A stretch of 64,000 nucleotides of DNA from Enterobacteriaceae bacterium 89 (GTDB lineage Bacteria > Pseudomonadota > Gammaproteobacteria > Enterobacterales > Enterobacteriaceae): the NCBI GenBank assembly GCA_014156375.1, contig RQJH01000003.1, positions 1,178,001 through 1,242,000 on the forward strand, in the 5' to 3' direction. Of the stretch, positions 10,249-20,045 are shown in pieces. The position numbers and the translations under genes are program-made. The notes under the pieces were generated by a model. That model made no database searches and was not told where the DNA came from. It worked only from the letters and a program-made list of their open reading frames with translations. The first letter of the stretch is position 1, and every line of letters starts with the position of its first letter.

Positions 10249-10302
10249 CCTGAATCAATTTCGCAGAATTAATCCTATCCCTCTCCACTTCATTTTTATC
10301 TC

Positions 10303-10331
10303 TTGTCAATCATCTGCCGATTATTTATTCT
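10303..10331 (+). promoter_or_regulatory. Candidate sigma-70 promoter of the orphan gene at 10423
   Basis: TTGTCA (10303-10308), a 17-base spacer and TATTCT (10326-10331) lie about 90 bases before the orphan gene. This suggests an independent transcription unit after the nrd terminator. Confidence 0.5.
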
Positions 10332-10363
10332 GCAATCGTCTTAATCACGCGCTGGAGTCAATC

Positions 10364-10396
10364 ATGTTTACACAAGATGAGTATGAAGGTTTTTAA
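10364..10396 (+). CDS. Ten-codon ORF upstream of the orphan membrane protein
   Basis: The ATG at 10364 has GGAG eight bases upstream and reads MFTQDEYEGF before a TAA. It ends 26 bases before the next start. It could be a leader peptide, the remnant of a lost gene, or chance. The strong ribosome site is the only positive evidence. Confidence 0.25.
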   Translation: MFTQDEYEGF

Positions 10397-10422
10397 TCAA
10401 ACCACTTAAAGGAAAACTTAAC

Positions 10423-10938
10423 ATGGACGTTAATCAGCTTCATTATTTAAATACCTGCGCTCAGATTATTAATGCAGGTGCGATGCTACTTAGCCTGTGC
10501 GTGGCATCTGCCGCTATCGCCCGCCATCGCAGCGTTGCCTGCAAGGCACTGACCGCCACATTTCTGTATGAGAGCCGGTTTGATAAACGATATATAGAGG
10601 GTTTGCATACATTACGGGCCATTCATTTATCAGGAAGGTCATTCCGCAGCTATATTTTTTCTTCTGCAACTTTCAACCAGAGTGAAAAGGATGAAAGACA
10701 ACAATTAGTTTATTGTCTGAACTTTTATGAGCGTCTGGCGGTAGGAATACTTCACGGCATTTATCACGAAAAGATGATAAAAGAGGTTTTTTATAATTCC
10801 ATCATCAATAATTACGTCATTGCTGAACCGTTTATTAATGCCATCAGAGAGAAAGAAAAACGTGGTACCTATTATCAGGAATATGAATATTTGGTGAGAC
10901 GGTGGAGAAAAGCGCCTCTGTTAGCGCGCTTCAGCTAG
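10423..10938 (+). CDS. Uncharacterised protein with one N-terminal membrane segment (DUF4760-like)
   Basis: This 171-residue protein occupies the place between yfaE and glpT where E. coli has inaA and glpQ. Residues 12-34 form one hydrophobic segment, followed by a short basic stretch and a cytoplasmic-looking alpha-helical domain rich in aromatic and charged residues (for example LNFYERLAVGILHGIYHE near 98-115). That pattern recalls DUF4760 proteins, but I assign the family only tentatively and no function is known to me. The start has AAAGGAAAAC upstream. Codon use is AT-richer than the nrd and glp neighbours, which suggests acquisition by transfer. It is convergent with glpT, with 44 bases between the stops. 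Confidence 0.75.
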   Translation: MDVNQLHYLNTCAQIINAGAMLLSLCVASAAIARHRSVACKALTATFLYESRFDKRYIEGLHTLRAIHLSGRSFRSYIFSSATFNQSEKDERQQLVYCLNFYERLAVGILHGIYHEKMIKEVFYNSIINNYVIAEPFINAIREKEKRGTYYQEYEYLVRRWRKAPLLARFS

Positions 10939-10982
10939 CAGATGCCCAACCACAGGCATCTGCTGGTGCAAACGTAAATCCG

Positions 10983-12335
10983 TTATCCGCGACGCGCTAA
11001 CATCTCTTCGTGATGACGTTTTTCACCGATCATCACGACAATCAGCAGCAATACCGCCAGCACGCTGCCACCGATCATCACCATAAAGCCGCCGTCCCAG
11101 CCGAAGAAGTCCACGGTGTAACCGACAATCGCGCTCGCGGCGACGGAACCGCCGAGATAGCCAAACAGCCCGGTAAACCCGGCCGCCGTGCCTGCCGCTT
11201 TCTTCGGCGCCAGCTCCAGCGCGTGCAGACCAATCAGCATCACCGGACCATAAATCAGGAAGCCGATGACGATCATGCAGATCATGTCCACGTGCGGGTT
11301 GCCCGGCGGATTCAGCCAGTAAACGACAGTGGCAATGGTCACCAGCGTCATAAAGAACACGCCCGTCGCCCCGCGGTTGCCGCGGAACACTTTGTCAGAC
11401 ATCCAGCCGCAAAGCAGTGTTCCCGGAATGCCCGCGTATTCGTAGAAGAAATAGGCCCAGGAGGATTTATCCAGCGCAAAGTGCTTCACTTCTTTCAGGT
11501 AGGTCGGCGACCAGTCCAGAATGCCGTAACGCAGCAGGTAAACGAACACGTTAGCAATGGCGATGTACCACAGCAGCTTGTTCGGCAGCACGTACTGCAT
11601 GAAAATTTGCTTCGCCGTCAGCTCTTCTTCGTTCTTGTCGCTGTAGTCATCCGGATAATCGTTTTTGTACTCTTCGATCGGCGGTAAACCACAAGACTGT
11701 GGCGTGTCACGCATTAGCGCAAAGGCAATGATAGCCACCAGAATCGCGCCAAAGGCAGGCATATACAGCGCAGCATGCCAGTCGTTAAACCACGCCATCC
11801 CCAGCAGGAACAGCAGCGGCGGGATCCCGCCACCGACGTTGTGCGCGCAGTTCCAGACCGAAACAATTCCCCCGCGCTCCTTCTGTGACCACCAGTGAAC
11901 CATCGTGCGTCCGCACGGCGGCCACCCCATCCCCTGGAACCAGCCACAGATAAACAGCAGCACGAACATAATCATAATGCTGGACGTCGCCCAGGGCACG
12001 AAGCCCATCACCAGCATCACCAGCGCCGCTAAAATCAGACCCGCTGGCAGAAAAACGCGCGGATTCGAACGGTCCGAAACGGAGCCCATAATGAATTTCG
12101 AAAAGCCGTAGGCAATCGAAATCCCGGAAAGAGCAAAACCTAAATCACCGCGGGAAAAGCCCTGTTCGATCAGATAGGGCATCGCCAGCGCAAAGTTTTT
12201 ACGCACCAGATAATAGGCCGCGTAGCCAAAGAAAATGCCGAGGAAAATCTGCCAGCGCAGGCGGCGATACAGCGGGTCGATTTCTGCCTCAGGCAGCCGG
12301 GTTTTATGAGGTGCGGGTTTGAAAATACTGAGCAT
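10983..12335 (-). CDS. glpT: Glycerol-3-phosphate/phosphate antiporter GlpT
   Basis: GlpT is an inner-membrane major-facilitator antiporter that imports sn-glycerol-3-phosphate (and fosfomycin) in exchange for phosphate. From the chosen ATG at 12335 it has 450 residues (452 in E. coli) and twelve membrane helices. Arg45 ([10 protein letters not shown]), a ligand of the phosphate group, is present. A longer frame starts at 12347, but the bases ATGGAGGCTGATATG place a perfect GGAGG five bases before the inner ATG, and E. coli GlpT also begins [10 protein letters not shown]. It diverges from glpABC and shares its control region. The periplasmic diesterase gene glpQ, normally downstream, is missing. 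Confidence 0.98.
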   Translation of the reverse strand: MLSIFKPAPHKTRLPEAEIDPLYRRLRWQIFLGIFFGYAAYYLVRKNFALAMPYLIEQGFSRGDLGFALSGISIAYGFSKFIMGSVSDRSNPRVFLPAGLILAALVMLVMGFVPWATSSIMIMFVLLFICGWFQGMGWPPCGRTMVHWWSQKERGGIVSVWNCAHNVGGGIPPLLFLLGMAWFNDWHAALYMPAFGAILVAIIAFALMRDTPQSCGLPPIEEYKNDYPDDYSDKNEEELTAKQIFMQYVLPNKLLWYIAIANVFVYLLRYGILDWSPTYLKEVKHFALDKSSWAYFFYEYAGIPGTLLCGWMSDKVFRGNRGATGVFFMTLVTIATVVYWLNPPGNPHVDMICMIVIGFLIYGPVMLIGLHALELAPKKAAGTAAGFTGLFGYLGGSVAASAIVGYTVDFFGWDGGFMVMIGGSVLAVLLLIVVMIGEKRHHEEMLARRG

Positions 12336-12442
12336 ATCAGCCTCCATGGCTTTAGTTATCTGACGAGCTCACCAGAGAATTATCAGTAATATGAATGAAT
12401 TGTCATGCGGGGCGGATGGTAGGGAAAGGTGCTACGGGATAC

Positions 12443-12458
12443 TGTGAAACATCGCACA
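12443..12458. promoter_or_regulatory. CRP site in the glpT-glpA control region
   Basis: TGTGA-AACATC-GCACA matches the symmetric cAMP-CRP consensus at nine of the ten half-site bases. CRP activation of the divergent glpT and glpA promoters is known in E. coli. Confidence 0.65.
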
Positions 12459-12511
12459 AACTGTTACATTTTTATGACAAACATTCCAATGTGAGCACGA
12501 AATCACGTTTC

Positions 12512-12534
12512 ACTTTCGAATAATGCTCGAAAAT
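12512..12534. promoter_or_regulatory. GlpR-like operator upstream of glpA
   Basis: The inverted repeat TTTCGA-ataatgc-TCGAAA (12514-12532) resembles the ATGTTCG/CGAACAT GlpR repressor consensus. It sits 70 bases before the glpA ATG. The rest of 12336-12602 is AT-rich promoter sequence with no gene. Confidence 0.55.
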
Positions 12535-12602
12535 GCGCGATATCAAACAAACCACAGTAAGACTGTGGCTAAATGGAAGAAAACGAAAACCGAGGGAACG
12601 TC

Positions 12603-14231
12603 ATGACTTTCTCGACCACCAATCAGGCCGACGTGATCATCATCGGCGGGGGCGCGACAGGAGCCGGGATCGCCAGGGACTGCGCGCTGCGCGGCCTGAA
12701 GGCCATTCTGGTAGAACGCGATGATATTGCCACTGGTGCTACCGGGCGCAACCATGGCCTGCTGCACAGCGGCGCGCGCTACGCGGTAACCGATAGCGAT
12801 TCAGCTCGTGAATGTATCGCAGAGAACGCGATCCTCAAACGCATCGCCCGCCACTGCACCGAGCCCACCGACGGCCTGTTTATCACCCTCCCCGGAGACT
12901 CCCTCGGCTATCAACAGACCTTTATCGAAGCCTGCCACAACGCGGGTATCAGCGCCGAGCCGCTTACACCACGACAGGCGCTGGCGATGGAGCCAGCCGT
13001 CAACCCGAAGCTGATTGGCGCGGTTAAAGTCCCGGACGGTACCGTCGATCCTTTCCGCCTGACCGCCGCTAATATGCTTGATGCCAGAGAACATGGCGCC
13101 ATCGTTCGTACCGGCTGCGAGGTTACCGGCCTTATTCGCGAAAGCGACAAAATTTGCGGCGTCACCGTGTGGGATCGTAACCGTCTGGTGAAAGAAGATC
13201 TCCGCGCTTCTGTCGTCGTCAATGCCGGTGGCATCTGGGGGCAGCGCATTGCGGAATATGCCGACCTGAGCATCCGCATGTTCCCGGCAAAAGGCTCACT
13301 GCTGATCTTCGACCACCGCATCAACCAGCATGTGATCAACCGCTGCCGTAAACCTGCCGACGCCGATATCCTGGTGCCCGGCGATACCATTTCTCTGATC
13401 GGCACCACCTCCACACATATCGATTACAAAGATATCGACTGCAATCGCGTGACCGCCGCCGAGGTCGACATTTTGCTGCGCGAAGGCGAGCAGCTTGCTC
13501 CGATCATGGCGACAACGCGAATTCTGCGTGCTTACTGTGGCGTAAGGCCTTTGGTCGCCAGCGATGACGACCCAACCGGGCGTAACGTCAGCCGCGGGAT
13601 AGTACTGCTGGACCACGCCAGCCGCGACGGCCTGGAGGGTTTCATCACCATCACCGGCGGAAAGCTGATGACCTACCGCCTGATGGCAGAAATGGCGACC
13701 GATGCGGTGTGCCGCAAACTGAACGTCAGTGCGGCCTGCACTACTGCCACCACGCCGCTGCCCGGCTCACGTGAACCCGCCGAGCAAACGCTGCATAAGA
13801 TGATTTCCCTCCCTGCTCCACTGCGTGGTTCTGCCGTTTATCGCCACGGCGACCGAACCCCGGCCTGGCTTGGTGATTCCCGCCTGCACCGCAGCCTGGT
13901 CTGCGAATGTGAAGCCGTCACCGCCGGAGAAGTGCAGTACGCCATTGAAAATCTTGGCGTAAAAAACCTGCTGGATTTGCGCCGCCGCACCCGCGTCGGC
14001 ATGGGCACCTGTCAGGGCGAACTTTGCGCCTGCCGCGCAGCTGCCTTGCTCAACCGGTATCAGGTCACCACCCCGGCGCAGTCACTCAATCAGCTCTCAG
14101 AGTTTCTGAACGAACGCTGGCGTGGCGTGCAGCCCATTGCCTGGGGCGATGCCTTACGTGAAAGTGAATTCACCCGCTGGGTGTGGCAGGGGTTATGCGG
14201 TTTGGAAAAGGAGCAGCAGGATGAAATTTGA
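12603..14231 (+). CDS. glpA: Anaerobic glycerol-3-phosphate dehydrogenase subunit A
   Basis: GlpA is the FAD-containing catalytic subunit of the GlpABC membrane complex, which oxidises glycerol-3-phosphate and passes electrons to menaquinone during anaerobic growth. The FAD-binding Rossmann motif [17 protein letters not shown] lies just after the N-terminus. The C-terminal part has the BFD-like cysteine cluster [11 protein letters not shown] and [10 protein letters not shown] chose the ATG at 12603 (542 residues, exactly the E. coli length), which has GAGGGA upstream, over a start 30 bases earlier. The stop overlaps glpB by 11 bases. Confidence 0.98.
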   Translation: MTFSTTNQADVIIIGGGATGAGIARDCALRGLKAILVERDDIATGATGRNHGLLHSGARYAVTDSDSARECIAENAILKRIARHCTEPTDGLFITLPGDSLGYQQTFIEACHNAGISAEPLTPRQALAMEPAVNPKLIGAVKVPDGTVDPFRLTAANMLDAREHGAIVRTGCEVTGLIRESDKICGVTVWDRNRLVKEDLRASVVVNAGGIWGQRIAEYADLSIRMFPAKGSLLIFDHRINQHVINRCRKPADADILVPGDTISLIGTTSTHIDYKDIDCNRVTAAEVDILLREGEQLAPIMATTRILRAYCGVRPLVASDDDPTGRNVSRGIVLLDHASRDGLEGFITITGGKLMTYRLMAEMATDAVCRKLNVSAACTTATTPLPGSREPAEQTLHKMISLPAPLRGSAVYRHGDRTPAWLGDSRLHRSLVCECEAVTAGEVQYAIENLGVKNLLDLRRRTRVGMGTCQGELCACRAAALLNRYQVTTPAQSLNQLSEFLNERWRGVQPIAWGDALRESEFTRWVWQGLCGLEKEQQDEI

Positions 14232-15462
14232 TACCGTCATTATCGGCGGCGGGCTGGCTGGCCTGCTGTGCGGCTTAACGCTTACCCGGCGCGGTCTGCG
14301 CTGCGCCATCATCAGCCGTGGGCAAAGCGGCCTGCATTTTTCCTCCGGCTCATTTGATCTACTCGGTTCTTCTCAGCCTGTAGAAAATGCGCTGGAAACG
14401 CTCGCTGAACAGGAACCCGCTCATCCCTACAGCCTGGTGGGGAAAAACCAGGTGCTGAACTATGCCCGTCAAACGGAGCAGTTGCTGACGGAGTGCGGCA
14501 TCACAATGCAGGGTAACTATCAGCACTCTCATCGACGCGTGACGCCGTTAGGCACGCTGCGTCAGGCCTGGCTCAGCCCGCCTGAAGCCGCCATTTCACC
14601 GCTGAACGGGAAACGTGTTGCTGTCATCGGCATCAGCGGCTTTGCTGATTTCCAGCCGCATCTTGCCGCCGCCTCGCTGGGTCAATCAGGCGTGCAGGCC
14701 GAGGCGATAGATATCGAACTCCCGGCGCTGGATGCCCTGCGGGAAAATGCCTCTGAGTTTCGCTCGGTGACGATCGCCCGTCTGCTTGACGAAGGCGGCC
14801 ACTGGCACGATTTGCTGGAAGCGCTCGCCCCGCTGGCCACAAACTACGACCACCTGCTGATGCCAGCCTGCTTCGGCCTGCAGGATGGCAAACTCTGGCA
14901 GTGGCTGAGCGAGCAACTCCCCTGCCCGCTGTCCCTGCTGCCGACCTTACCGCCTTCGGTGCCGGGCATACGCCTGCACACGGCTTTGCAGCAGCAGTTT
15001 GTCAGACAGGGCGGCATCTGGCTGGCCGGTGACGGCGTGACGGAAGTCATTCATCAGAACGGGACTGTCAGCGCCATTATGACCCGCAACCACGGCGAAA
15101 TACCGCTACGAACCCGCTTTGCCGTACTCGCCAGCGGAAGCTTTTTCAGCAATGGCCTGATCGCTGGCCGCAATGGGGTGACTGAACCAGTGATCGGGCT
15201 GGACGTCATGCAGTCAGAGCCGCGTGATAGCTGGTATCAGCGCGATTTCTTCACCCCGCAGCCCTGGCAGCGTTTTGGCGTCAAAACCGACGCCTCGTTA
15301 CGCCCGACAGCCAACGGGCAGCGCTTTGAAAATCTTTTCGCCATCGGTGGCGTGTTAGGCGGCTTCGATGCCATAGCTCAGGGATGTGCAGCGGGCGTCA
15401 GCGCCATTACCGCACTGCACGCCGCGCACCAGATTGGCGAACTTGCCGGAGACCAGCAATGA
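14221..15462 (+). CDS. glpB: Anaerobic glycerol-3-phosphate dehydrogenase subunit B
   Basis: GlpB is the FMN/flavin-binding subunit that links GlpA to the membrane-anchoring GlpC. The 413-residue protein (419 in E. coli) starts [18 protein letters not shown], a dinucleotide-binding fold, and keeps the C-terminal flavoprotein motif [19 protein letters not shown]. The ATG at 14221 has AAAAGGAGCAGCAGG upstream and lies inside the end of glpA. An upstream in-frame extension is rejected because it would run almost 100 bases into glpA and lacks similarity. Its stop overlaps glpC as ATGA. Confidence 0.97.
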   Translation: MKFDTVIIGGGLAGLLCGLTLTRRGLRCAIISRGQSGLHFSSGSFDLLGSSQPVENALETLAEQEPAHPYSLVGKNQVLNYARQTEQLLTECGITMQGNYQHSHRRVTPLGTLRQAWLSPPEAAISPLNGKRVAVIGISGFADFQPHLAAASLGQSGVQAEAIDIELPALDALRENASEFRSVTIARLLDEGGHWHDLLEALAPLATNYDHLLMPACFGLQDGKLWQWLSEQLPCPLSLLPTLPPSVPGIRLHTALQQQFVRQGGIWLAGDGVTEVIHQNGTVSAIMTRNHGEIPLRTRFAVLASGSFFSNGLIAGRNGVTEPVIGLDVMQSEPRDSWYQRDFFTPQPWQRFGVKTDASLRPTANGQRFENLFAIGGVLGGFDAIAQGCAAGVSAITALHAAHQIGELAGDQQ

Positions 15463-16658
15463 GCGACACTCGTTTTGAAAGCTGCATTAAATGCACGGTC
15501 TGCACCACAGCCTGCCCGGTCAGCCGGGTTAATCCACTCTACCCTGGCCCAAAGCAGGCGGGGCCGGACGGTGAGCGTCTGCGTCTGAAAGACGGCGCTC
15601 TTTATGATGAAGCACTGAAATACTGCATCAACTGCAAACGCTGCGAAGTGGCCTGCCCGTCGGACGTCAAAATTGGCGATATTATTCAGCGCGCCCGCGC
15701 GCAGTACAGCCAAAGCAAACCGAAGCTTCGTGATGCAATCCTCAGCCATACCGATTTGATGGGTACGCTTTCCACGCCTTTCGCGCCGGTGATTAACGCC
15801 ACCACCGGGCTGAAGCCGGTTCGCCGTATGCTCGACGCAGCGCTGAAAATCGACCATCGCCGCCAGCTGCCAAAATACGGTTTCGGCACCTTCCGCCGCT
15901 GGTATCGCAGCGTGGCAAAAGCGCAGGCACAGTATGAGGATCAGGTGGCGTTTTTCCACGGCTGCTACGTGAATTACAACAACCCGCAGTTGGGCAAAGA
16001 CATGATTGCCGTGCTGAACGCGTTGGGAACCGGCGTGCAGCTGCTGGAAAAAGAGAAATGCTGCGGCGTACCGCTGATTGCTAACGGTTTCATCGACAAG
16101 GCTCGCAAGCAGGCGCAGGTCAACACCGCCTCACTGCGTAACGCCGTCAAAGAGAAACAGCTGCCGGTGATTGCCACCTCATCCACCTGCACCTTTACTC
16201 TGCGCGATGAATATCCGCATCTGCTGGATGTCGATAATCATGACGTACGCGATAGTATTGAACTGGCCACGCGCTGGCTGTGGAAACAGCTGGACGCTGG
16301 CAAAACGCTGCCTCTGCGTCGCCTGCCGCTGAAAGTGGTCTATCACACGCCCTGCCATATGGAGAAAATGGGCTGGGCGATTTATACGCTTGAACTGCTG
16401 CGGCAAATCCCGGAACTGGAGGTGGCGGTGCTGGACTCGCAGTGCTGTGGCATCGCGGGCACCTACGGGTTTAAGTCAGAAAACTACCCTACTTCACAGG
16501 CGATTGGCGCACCGCTGTTCCGGCAAATTGAGGAAAGCGGCGCGGATATGGTGATAACCGACTGTGAAACCTGCAAATGGCAGATTGAGATGTCCACCAG
16601 CCTGCGCTGTGAACATCCCTTTACTCTGCTGGCTCAGGCGCTGACGGTGACGCCTTAA
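15459..16658 (+). CDS. glpC: Anaerobic glycerol-3-phosphate dehydrogenase subunit C
   Basis: GlpC anchors the GlpABC complex to the inner membrane and carries iron-sulfur clusters for electron transfer to menaquinone. Two ferredoxin-type 4Fe-4S motifs are near the N-terminus ([12 protein letters not shown] and [12 protein letters not shown]). Two CCG-type cysteine domains follow (EKCCGVPL and [11 protein letters not shown]). It has 399 residues (396 in E. coli). Translation starts at an ATG overlapping the glpB TGA. Its TAA overlaps the TAA of the convergent yfaY by four bases. Confidence 0.97.
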   Translation: MSDTRFESCIKCTVCTTACPVSRVNPLYPGPKQAGPDGERLRLKDGALYDEALKYCINCKRCEVACPSDVKIGDIIQRARAQYSQSKPKLRDAILSHTDLMGTLSTPFAPVINATTGLKPVRRMLDAALKIDHRRQLPKYGFGTFRRWYRSVAKAQAQYEDQVAFFHGCYVNYNNPQLGKDMIAVLNALGTGVQLLEKEKCCGVPLIANGFIDKARKQAQVNTASLRNAVKEKQLPVIATSSTCTFTLRDEYPHLLDVDNHDVRDSIELATRWLWKQLDAGKTLPLRRLPLKVVYHTPCHMEKMGWAIYTLELLRQIPELEVAVLDSQCCGIAGTYGFKSENYPTSQAIGAPLFRQIEESGADMVITDCETCKWQIEMSTSLRCEHPFTLLAQALTVTP

Positions 16659-17854
16659 GAAAAGGCGAGGCTGTCAACCACGTTTATCCAGCCGTGCTCG
16701 CTGGCTAGCGGTTTGCCGTTCAGCCAGCGGCGCACCATATTCAGTGCCATCATCGCACAGACTTCCTGACGCACCGCCAGGCTGTGGCGGGAGGTACTAA
16801 ACTTCACCCGCAGCGCGTGCGTGCCTTCCGGTGTAGAAAGTGCGAAGTTGAGGTGATCCTGCTCCAGACCGCTGACGGCCAGCGCCAGCCCGGCAAAATG
16901 GTTGGTCCGGCGCTCCGACGTCCAGCGCGCGGTTTGCGCCAGCGTTTCCTGCTGACAGGGAACCACTTCACTTGCTAACAGCGGGGCATTTTCTCGGCCC
17001 AGCTGCAGGGCAATCAGCCCGGAGGTGAACTGTTCGCTGAGGGTCAGGCTCAGGTTTTGCTCCTGAAGACGGCGGGAGATTTGCGCCGCCAGCCCTTCTG
17101 TCCCTTCAAAAATCAGGCTTTCCCCCGCCACTTTTTGCACTTCAGGCCACAGTTTGAGCATGGCTTCACGCTCAGAAGCCGGTCCGGTCAGCTTTAGTTC
17201 GATGATCGGCATCGAGGAGCGGTAGCCCATGGTGACACCCGGCGGCAGCTTCAGGGGATCAAGACTTTGCGCCAGATCGCTTTCAGAGCGACCAAAGGTG
17301 GTCAAACGCAGGCACAGCGGCGGTTCTGGCAGCTGAAAGCGTTCACGAATGCGCGGCAGAATTTGATCGGCCACCATCACTTTGAATTCGGACGGCACGC
17401 CCGGAGTGAAGAACATCAGGCAGCGGTTTAGCTGAACGGCAAAGCCGCACGCCGTGCCGACGGGGTTATCAATCAGCTCGGCGCTGGCGGGAATTTCCGC
17501 CTGTTTGCGGTTGCTCGGTGCCATCACGCGTCCGCGTTCGTTGAAGAAACGCTCCATCTGGCTGAGCCACTCTTCGTGCAGCACCAGCCCTTCGCCTTTG
17601 GCAGTCGCTGCCGCCAGTGCGCTGAGATCGTCACTGGTCGGCCCAAGGCCGCCGTTAACAATCAGAATATCCGCATGCTCACTGCGCTCGCGCAGGATCG
17701 ACACCAGCGAGTCCAGTGAATCGCCCACGGTGTTACGCCGGATTAACGGCACTCCCTGTTGAAATAAAAAATCGGCAAGCCACGCCGCATTGGTATCAAT
17801 GATCTGCCCATGCAGGACTTCGTCGCCGGTTGACAACATCTCCACGTTTATCAT
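16655..17854 (-). CDS. yfaY: CinA-like protein YfaY
   Basis: YfaY is a homologue of competence-damage protein CinA. The N-terminal MoaB/MogA-like domain is clear (MLSTGDEVLHGQIIDTNAAW, then NGGLGPTSDD). The C-terminal half corresponds to the nicotinamide-mononucleotide deamidase domain, active in E. coli PncC but doubtful in YfaY. The ATG at 17854 (399 residues, 400 in E. coli) has GGAG six bases upstream and is preferred to a GTG five codons earlier. It converges on glpC with overlapping stop codons. Confidence 0.93.
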   Translation of the reverse strand: MINVEMLSTGDEVLHGQIIDTNAAWLADFLFQQGVPLIRRNTVGDSLDSLVSILRERSEHADILIVNGGLGPTSDDLSALAAATAKGEGLVLHEEWLSQMERFFNERGRVMAPSNRKQAEIPASAELIDNPVGTACGFAVQLNRCLMFFTPGVPSEFKVMVADQILPRIRERFQLPEPPLCLRLTTFGRSESDLAQSLDPLKLPPGVTMGYRSSMPIIELKLTGPASEREAMLKLWPEVQKVAGESLIFEGTEGLAAQISRRLQEQNLSLTLSEQFTSGLIALQLGRENAPLLASEVVPCQQETLAQTARWTSERRTNHFAGLALAVSGLEQDHLNFALSTPEGTHALRVKFSTSRHSLAVRQEVCAMMALNMVRRWLNGKPLASEHGWINVVDSLAFS

Positions 17855-17911
17855 CGTTTTCTCCGACACTTAAGAACGATTAACTATAGCGGAGTGGAGA
17901 GAAAGGGGAAG

Positions 17912-17940
17912 CGAAAACAGGCGCAGCGGAGTGCTGCGCC
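17912..17940 (-). terminator. Terminator of yfaZ
   Basis: On the minus strand a perfect 8-bp stem GGCGCAGC-actcc-GCTGCGCC is followed by TGTTTTCG, directly after the yfaZ stop. Confidence 0.75.
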
Positions 17941-17947
17941 AGGAGGA

Positions 17948-18490
17948 TCAGAACGCTGCACTGACGCCCACATACGGACCATCAGCGATGGTGTTGTCAC
18001 GGTTGCCGTCTTTACCGGCCAGGTTCATGTAGCGATAACCTGCGCTGATGGTAATCGGACGCATAATTGTCCAGCTTGCACCCGCATTGGCTTCTTCGTA
18101 GCTGTCGATGCCGCTGGAGAGCGAATCCGGTGAATAGTAATACTCACCGTACAGACGGAAGCTGTTGCCAATTTTCCACTGTAATCCACCGCCCACTGCC
18201 GCCGCGTAGCCTTCATCGCCCTGCTTCGGATTGGTGTAGACGCCTTTACCGCCCACGGTGGCAATAAACGACCCCAGTGGCACGTTCAGGCCAAGGCCCA
18301 GACCGGCTACGTCACCGTCGTTATCGCTGTGAGTCCAGTTGCCGCTCAGCGCCAGCCCCGTGGATTCCGTTCCAAAACCTACGCCCAGATTGGTGTAATG
18401 TTGACCCGCTTCACCGCTAACGCTGATAGCGTTGGCCGCGGCAGAAACAAACATCAGTCCGGTGAGGCCCAGTAAAATACCTTTATTCAT
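17948..18490 (-). CDS. yfaZ: Outer-membrane beta-barrel-like protein YfaZ
   Basis: YfaZ belongs to a family of small predicted outer-membrane barrels of unknown function. From the ATG at 18490 it has 180 residues, like E. coli YfaZ. Residues 1-21 form a signal peptide ending in SAAANA, with cleavage expected before ISVSGE. The rest alternates short glycine and aromatic strands typical of porin-like barrels (GLALSGNWTHSD, GGGLQWKIGNSFRLYGEYYYS) and ends in aromatic Phe, the usual outer-membrane assembly signal. A longer in-frame ORF to 18568 would put a cysteine-rich stretch before the signal peptide and is rejected. Confidence 0.92.
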   Translation of the reverse strand: MNKGILLGLTGLMFVSAAANAISVSGEAGQHYTNLGVGFGTESTGLALSGNWTHSDNDGDVAGLGLGLNVPLGSFIATVGGKGVYTNPKQGDEGYAAAVGGGLQWKIGNSFRLYGEYYYSPDSLSSGIDSYEEANAGASWTIMRPITISAGYRYMNLAGKDGNRDNTIADGPYVGVSAAF

Positions 18491-18635
18491 TTTTAACGTC
18501 CCGCAAACAAAAAAATCAAGAAAGCTCCCAAAACCGCAAGATTGTACTGCCGAATACACGGGAATCAATGCACTAAAAAAGCGATTTGCTACGGGATTGT
18601 AACCAGTTACTACCTGAAATGACCACCGCCAGATA

Positions 18636-20045
18636 TTATTTTATCTGCATCAGCCGCAGATAAACGCGCAGACCGCCCAGCGTTTCACTGCGCAAAAACT
18701 GTGGGCGAGAACGATGCAGCCTGGCAATATCGTTAACCAGCGCCAGACCCAGTCCGGCACCGGTGGCGCTGCCCACATTGTCCAGCCGTTGAAAAGGCTG
18801 CAACGCCTGATTAATTTTACCGTCATCGATACCAGGACCGCTGTCATCGACGGCCAGGATCGCGCATGTTCCTTCCGTTTTCAGAGCCACGGTCACCGTT
18901 CCGCCAGTGGGCGTGTACTTCAGCGCGTTATCCACCAGGTTGGCGCACAGCTCGCCCAGCAGTACGGCATCCCCGTTCACCAGCAATGGCGTCTGTTCAC
19001 CTTCATAGCCGAGGTCAATCCGTTTACTGCGTGCCTGCGCAAGCCGGGAAAAGCAGCATTGCTGAACGATGTCCTGTAAGTCGACCGCGGAAAATCGCCT
19101 CTCGCCCTGCTCTTTTTGCTTCACGGTGGAGAGCTGCAGCAGCCTCTCCGTCAGCAAAATCGTCTGGTCCAGCGTGGCATTCATTCCGTTCAGGCTTTCG
19201 CGCCATGCTGCTGGTTTGTCGCTGGCTAAGGCTACCGAAACCTGCGTTTTCAGGATCGCCAACGGTGTTTTTAGCTGATGAGAGGCGTCGGCGCTAAAGC
19301 GCTCCTGACGGGCGATCATCCCGCGCAGGCGCTCGAGATAGCGGTTAAAAGCAACAATCAGCAGCCGCGTTTCCGACCAGGGCAGCAGCTCAGGCAACGG
19401 CGTCAGCAGCCCCGGCTCGCGGCGCACCATCAGCCCGGAAAGCTGGCGCATCGGACGCAGCACCCGACGCAACAGCCAGCCCGCCAGCACCAGCGTCAGC
19501 AACACCAGCATCCCCTGAGTGATCAGCGAGGAAAGCAGCAGCTGATGCGCAAGATAGCGCCTGGACTGCAGCGTTTCGGCGACGTAAATTTCGGCCATCC
19601 CGACGATGCCCCCTTCGTTCACCGGCTGCAGCAGCTTCGCCACGCGGATGGCCTGATCGTGAAACTGCGTGTGATAAAACCAGGCCAGTGCAGGATAGAG
19701 CGCGGTGCGTGAGGTGGAAGGCGGCATCGCGGGCAGCTCACCGTAGCCCGAAATCACCTTTCCGGCGGGATCGACCACTTTGTAATACAGGCGGTCGTTC
19801 ATATTGAGCTCAAAGCTGTCGAGCACCACCCAGGGGACATCCACCTCCAGTTGGCCGTTGCGCACGGTCAGACGCTCAGAAATGGTTCGGGCAGAAGAGA
19901 GCAACGTTCGATCGTAAGCCTGAGTAGCCGCCTGCAGCGCGCTGACGTAGCTGTTAAACGTCGAAAGTCCCCACAGCAGGATCAGCGGCAGCCCCAGAAA
20001 CAGCAGCAGCTGGAAATAGAGCGACTGCGGTTTAGGCCACCTCAC
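18636..20045 (-). CDS. tctE: Sensor histidine kinase TctE
   Basis: TctE is the membrane sensor expected to detect tricarboxylates and phosphorylate TctD. From the GTG at 20045 it has 469 residues. A membrane helix at about 10-30, a periplasmic 2CSK-type domain, a second helix near 172-194 and a HAMP linker precede the HisKA box SADASHQLKTP with His256. The ATP-binding lid has DNALKYTP, DDSGPGI and GAGLGLALV. The GTG is preferred because GGAG lies eight bases upstream, the protein then begins MRWPKPQSLYFQLLLFL, and the upstream extension is simply tctD read in another frame. It overlaps tctD by 14 bases, so the pair is translationally coupled. Confidence 0.92.
   Translation of the reverse strand: MRWPKPQSLYFQLLLFLGLPLILLWGLSTFNSYVSALQAATQAYDRTLLSSARTISERLTVRNGQLEVDVPWVVLDSFELNMNDRLYYKVVDPAGKVISGYGELPAMPPSTSRTALYPALAWFYHTQFHDQAIRVAKLLQPVNEGGIVGMAEIYVAETLQSRRYLAHQLLLSSLITQGMLVLLTLVLAGWLLRRVLRPMRQLSGLMVRREPGLLTPLPELLPWSETRLLIVAFNRYLERLRGMIARQERFSADASHQLKTPLAILKTQVSVALASDKPAAWRESLNGMNATLDQTILLTERLLQLSTVKQKEQGERRFSAVDLQDIVQQCCFSRLAQARSKRIDLGYEGEQTPLLVNGDAVLLGELCANLVDNALKYTPTGGTVTVALKTEGTCAILAVDDSGPGIDDGKINQALQPFQRLDNVGSATGAGLGLALVNDIARLHRSRPQFLRSETLGGLRVYLRLMQIK

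Noticed and set aside
10978-12350. glpT region checked for a hidden glpQ remnant
   Set aside because: No glycerophosphodiesterase motif was seen in any frame between 10223 and 12350.
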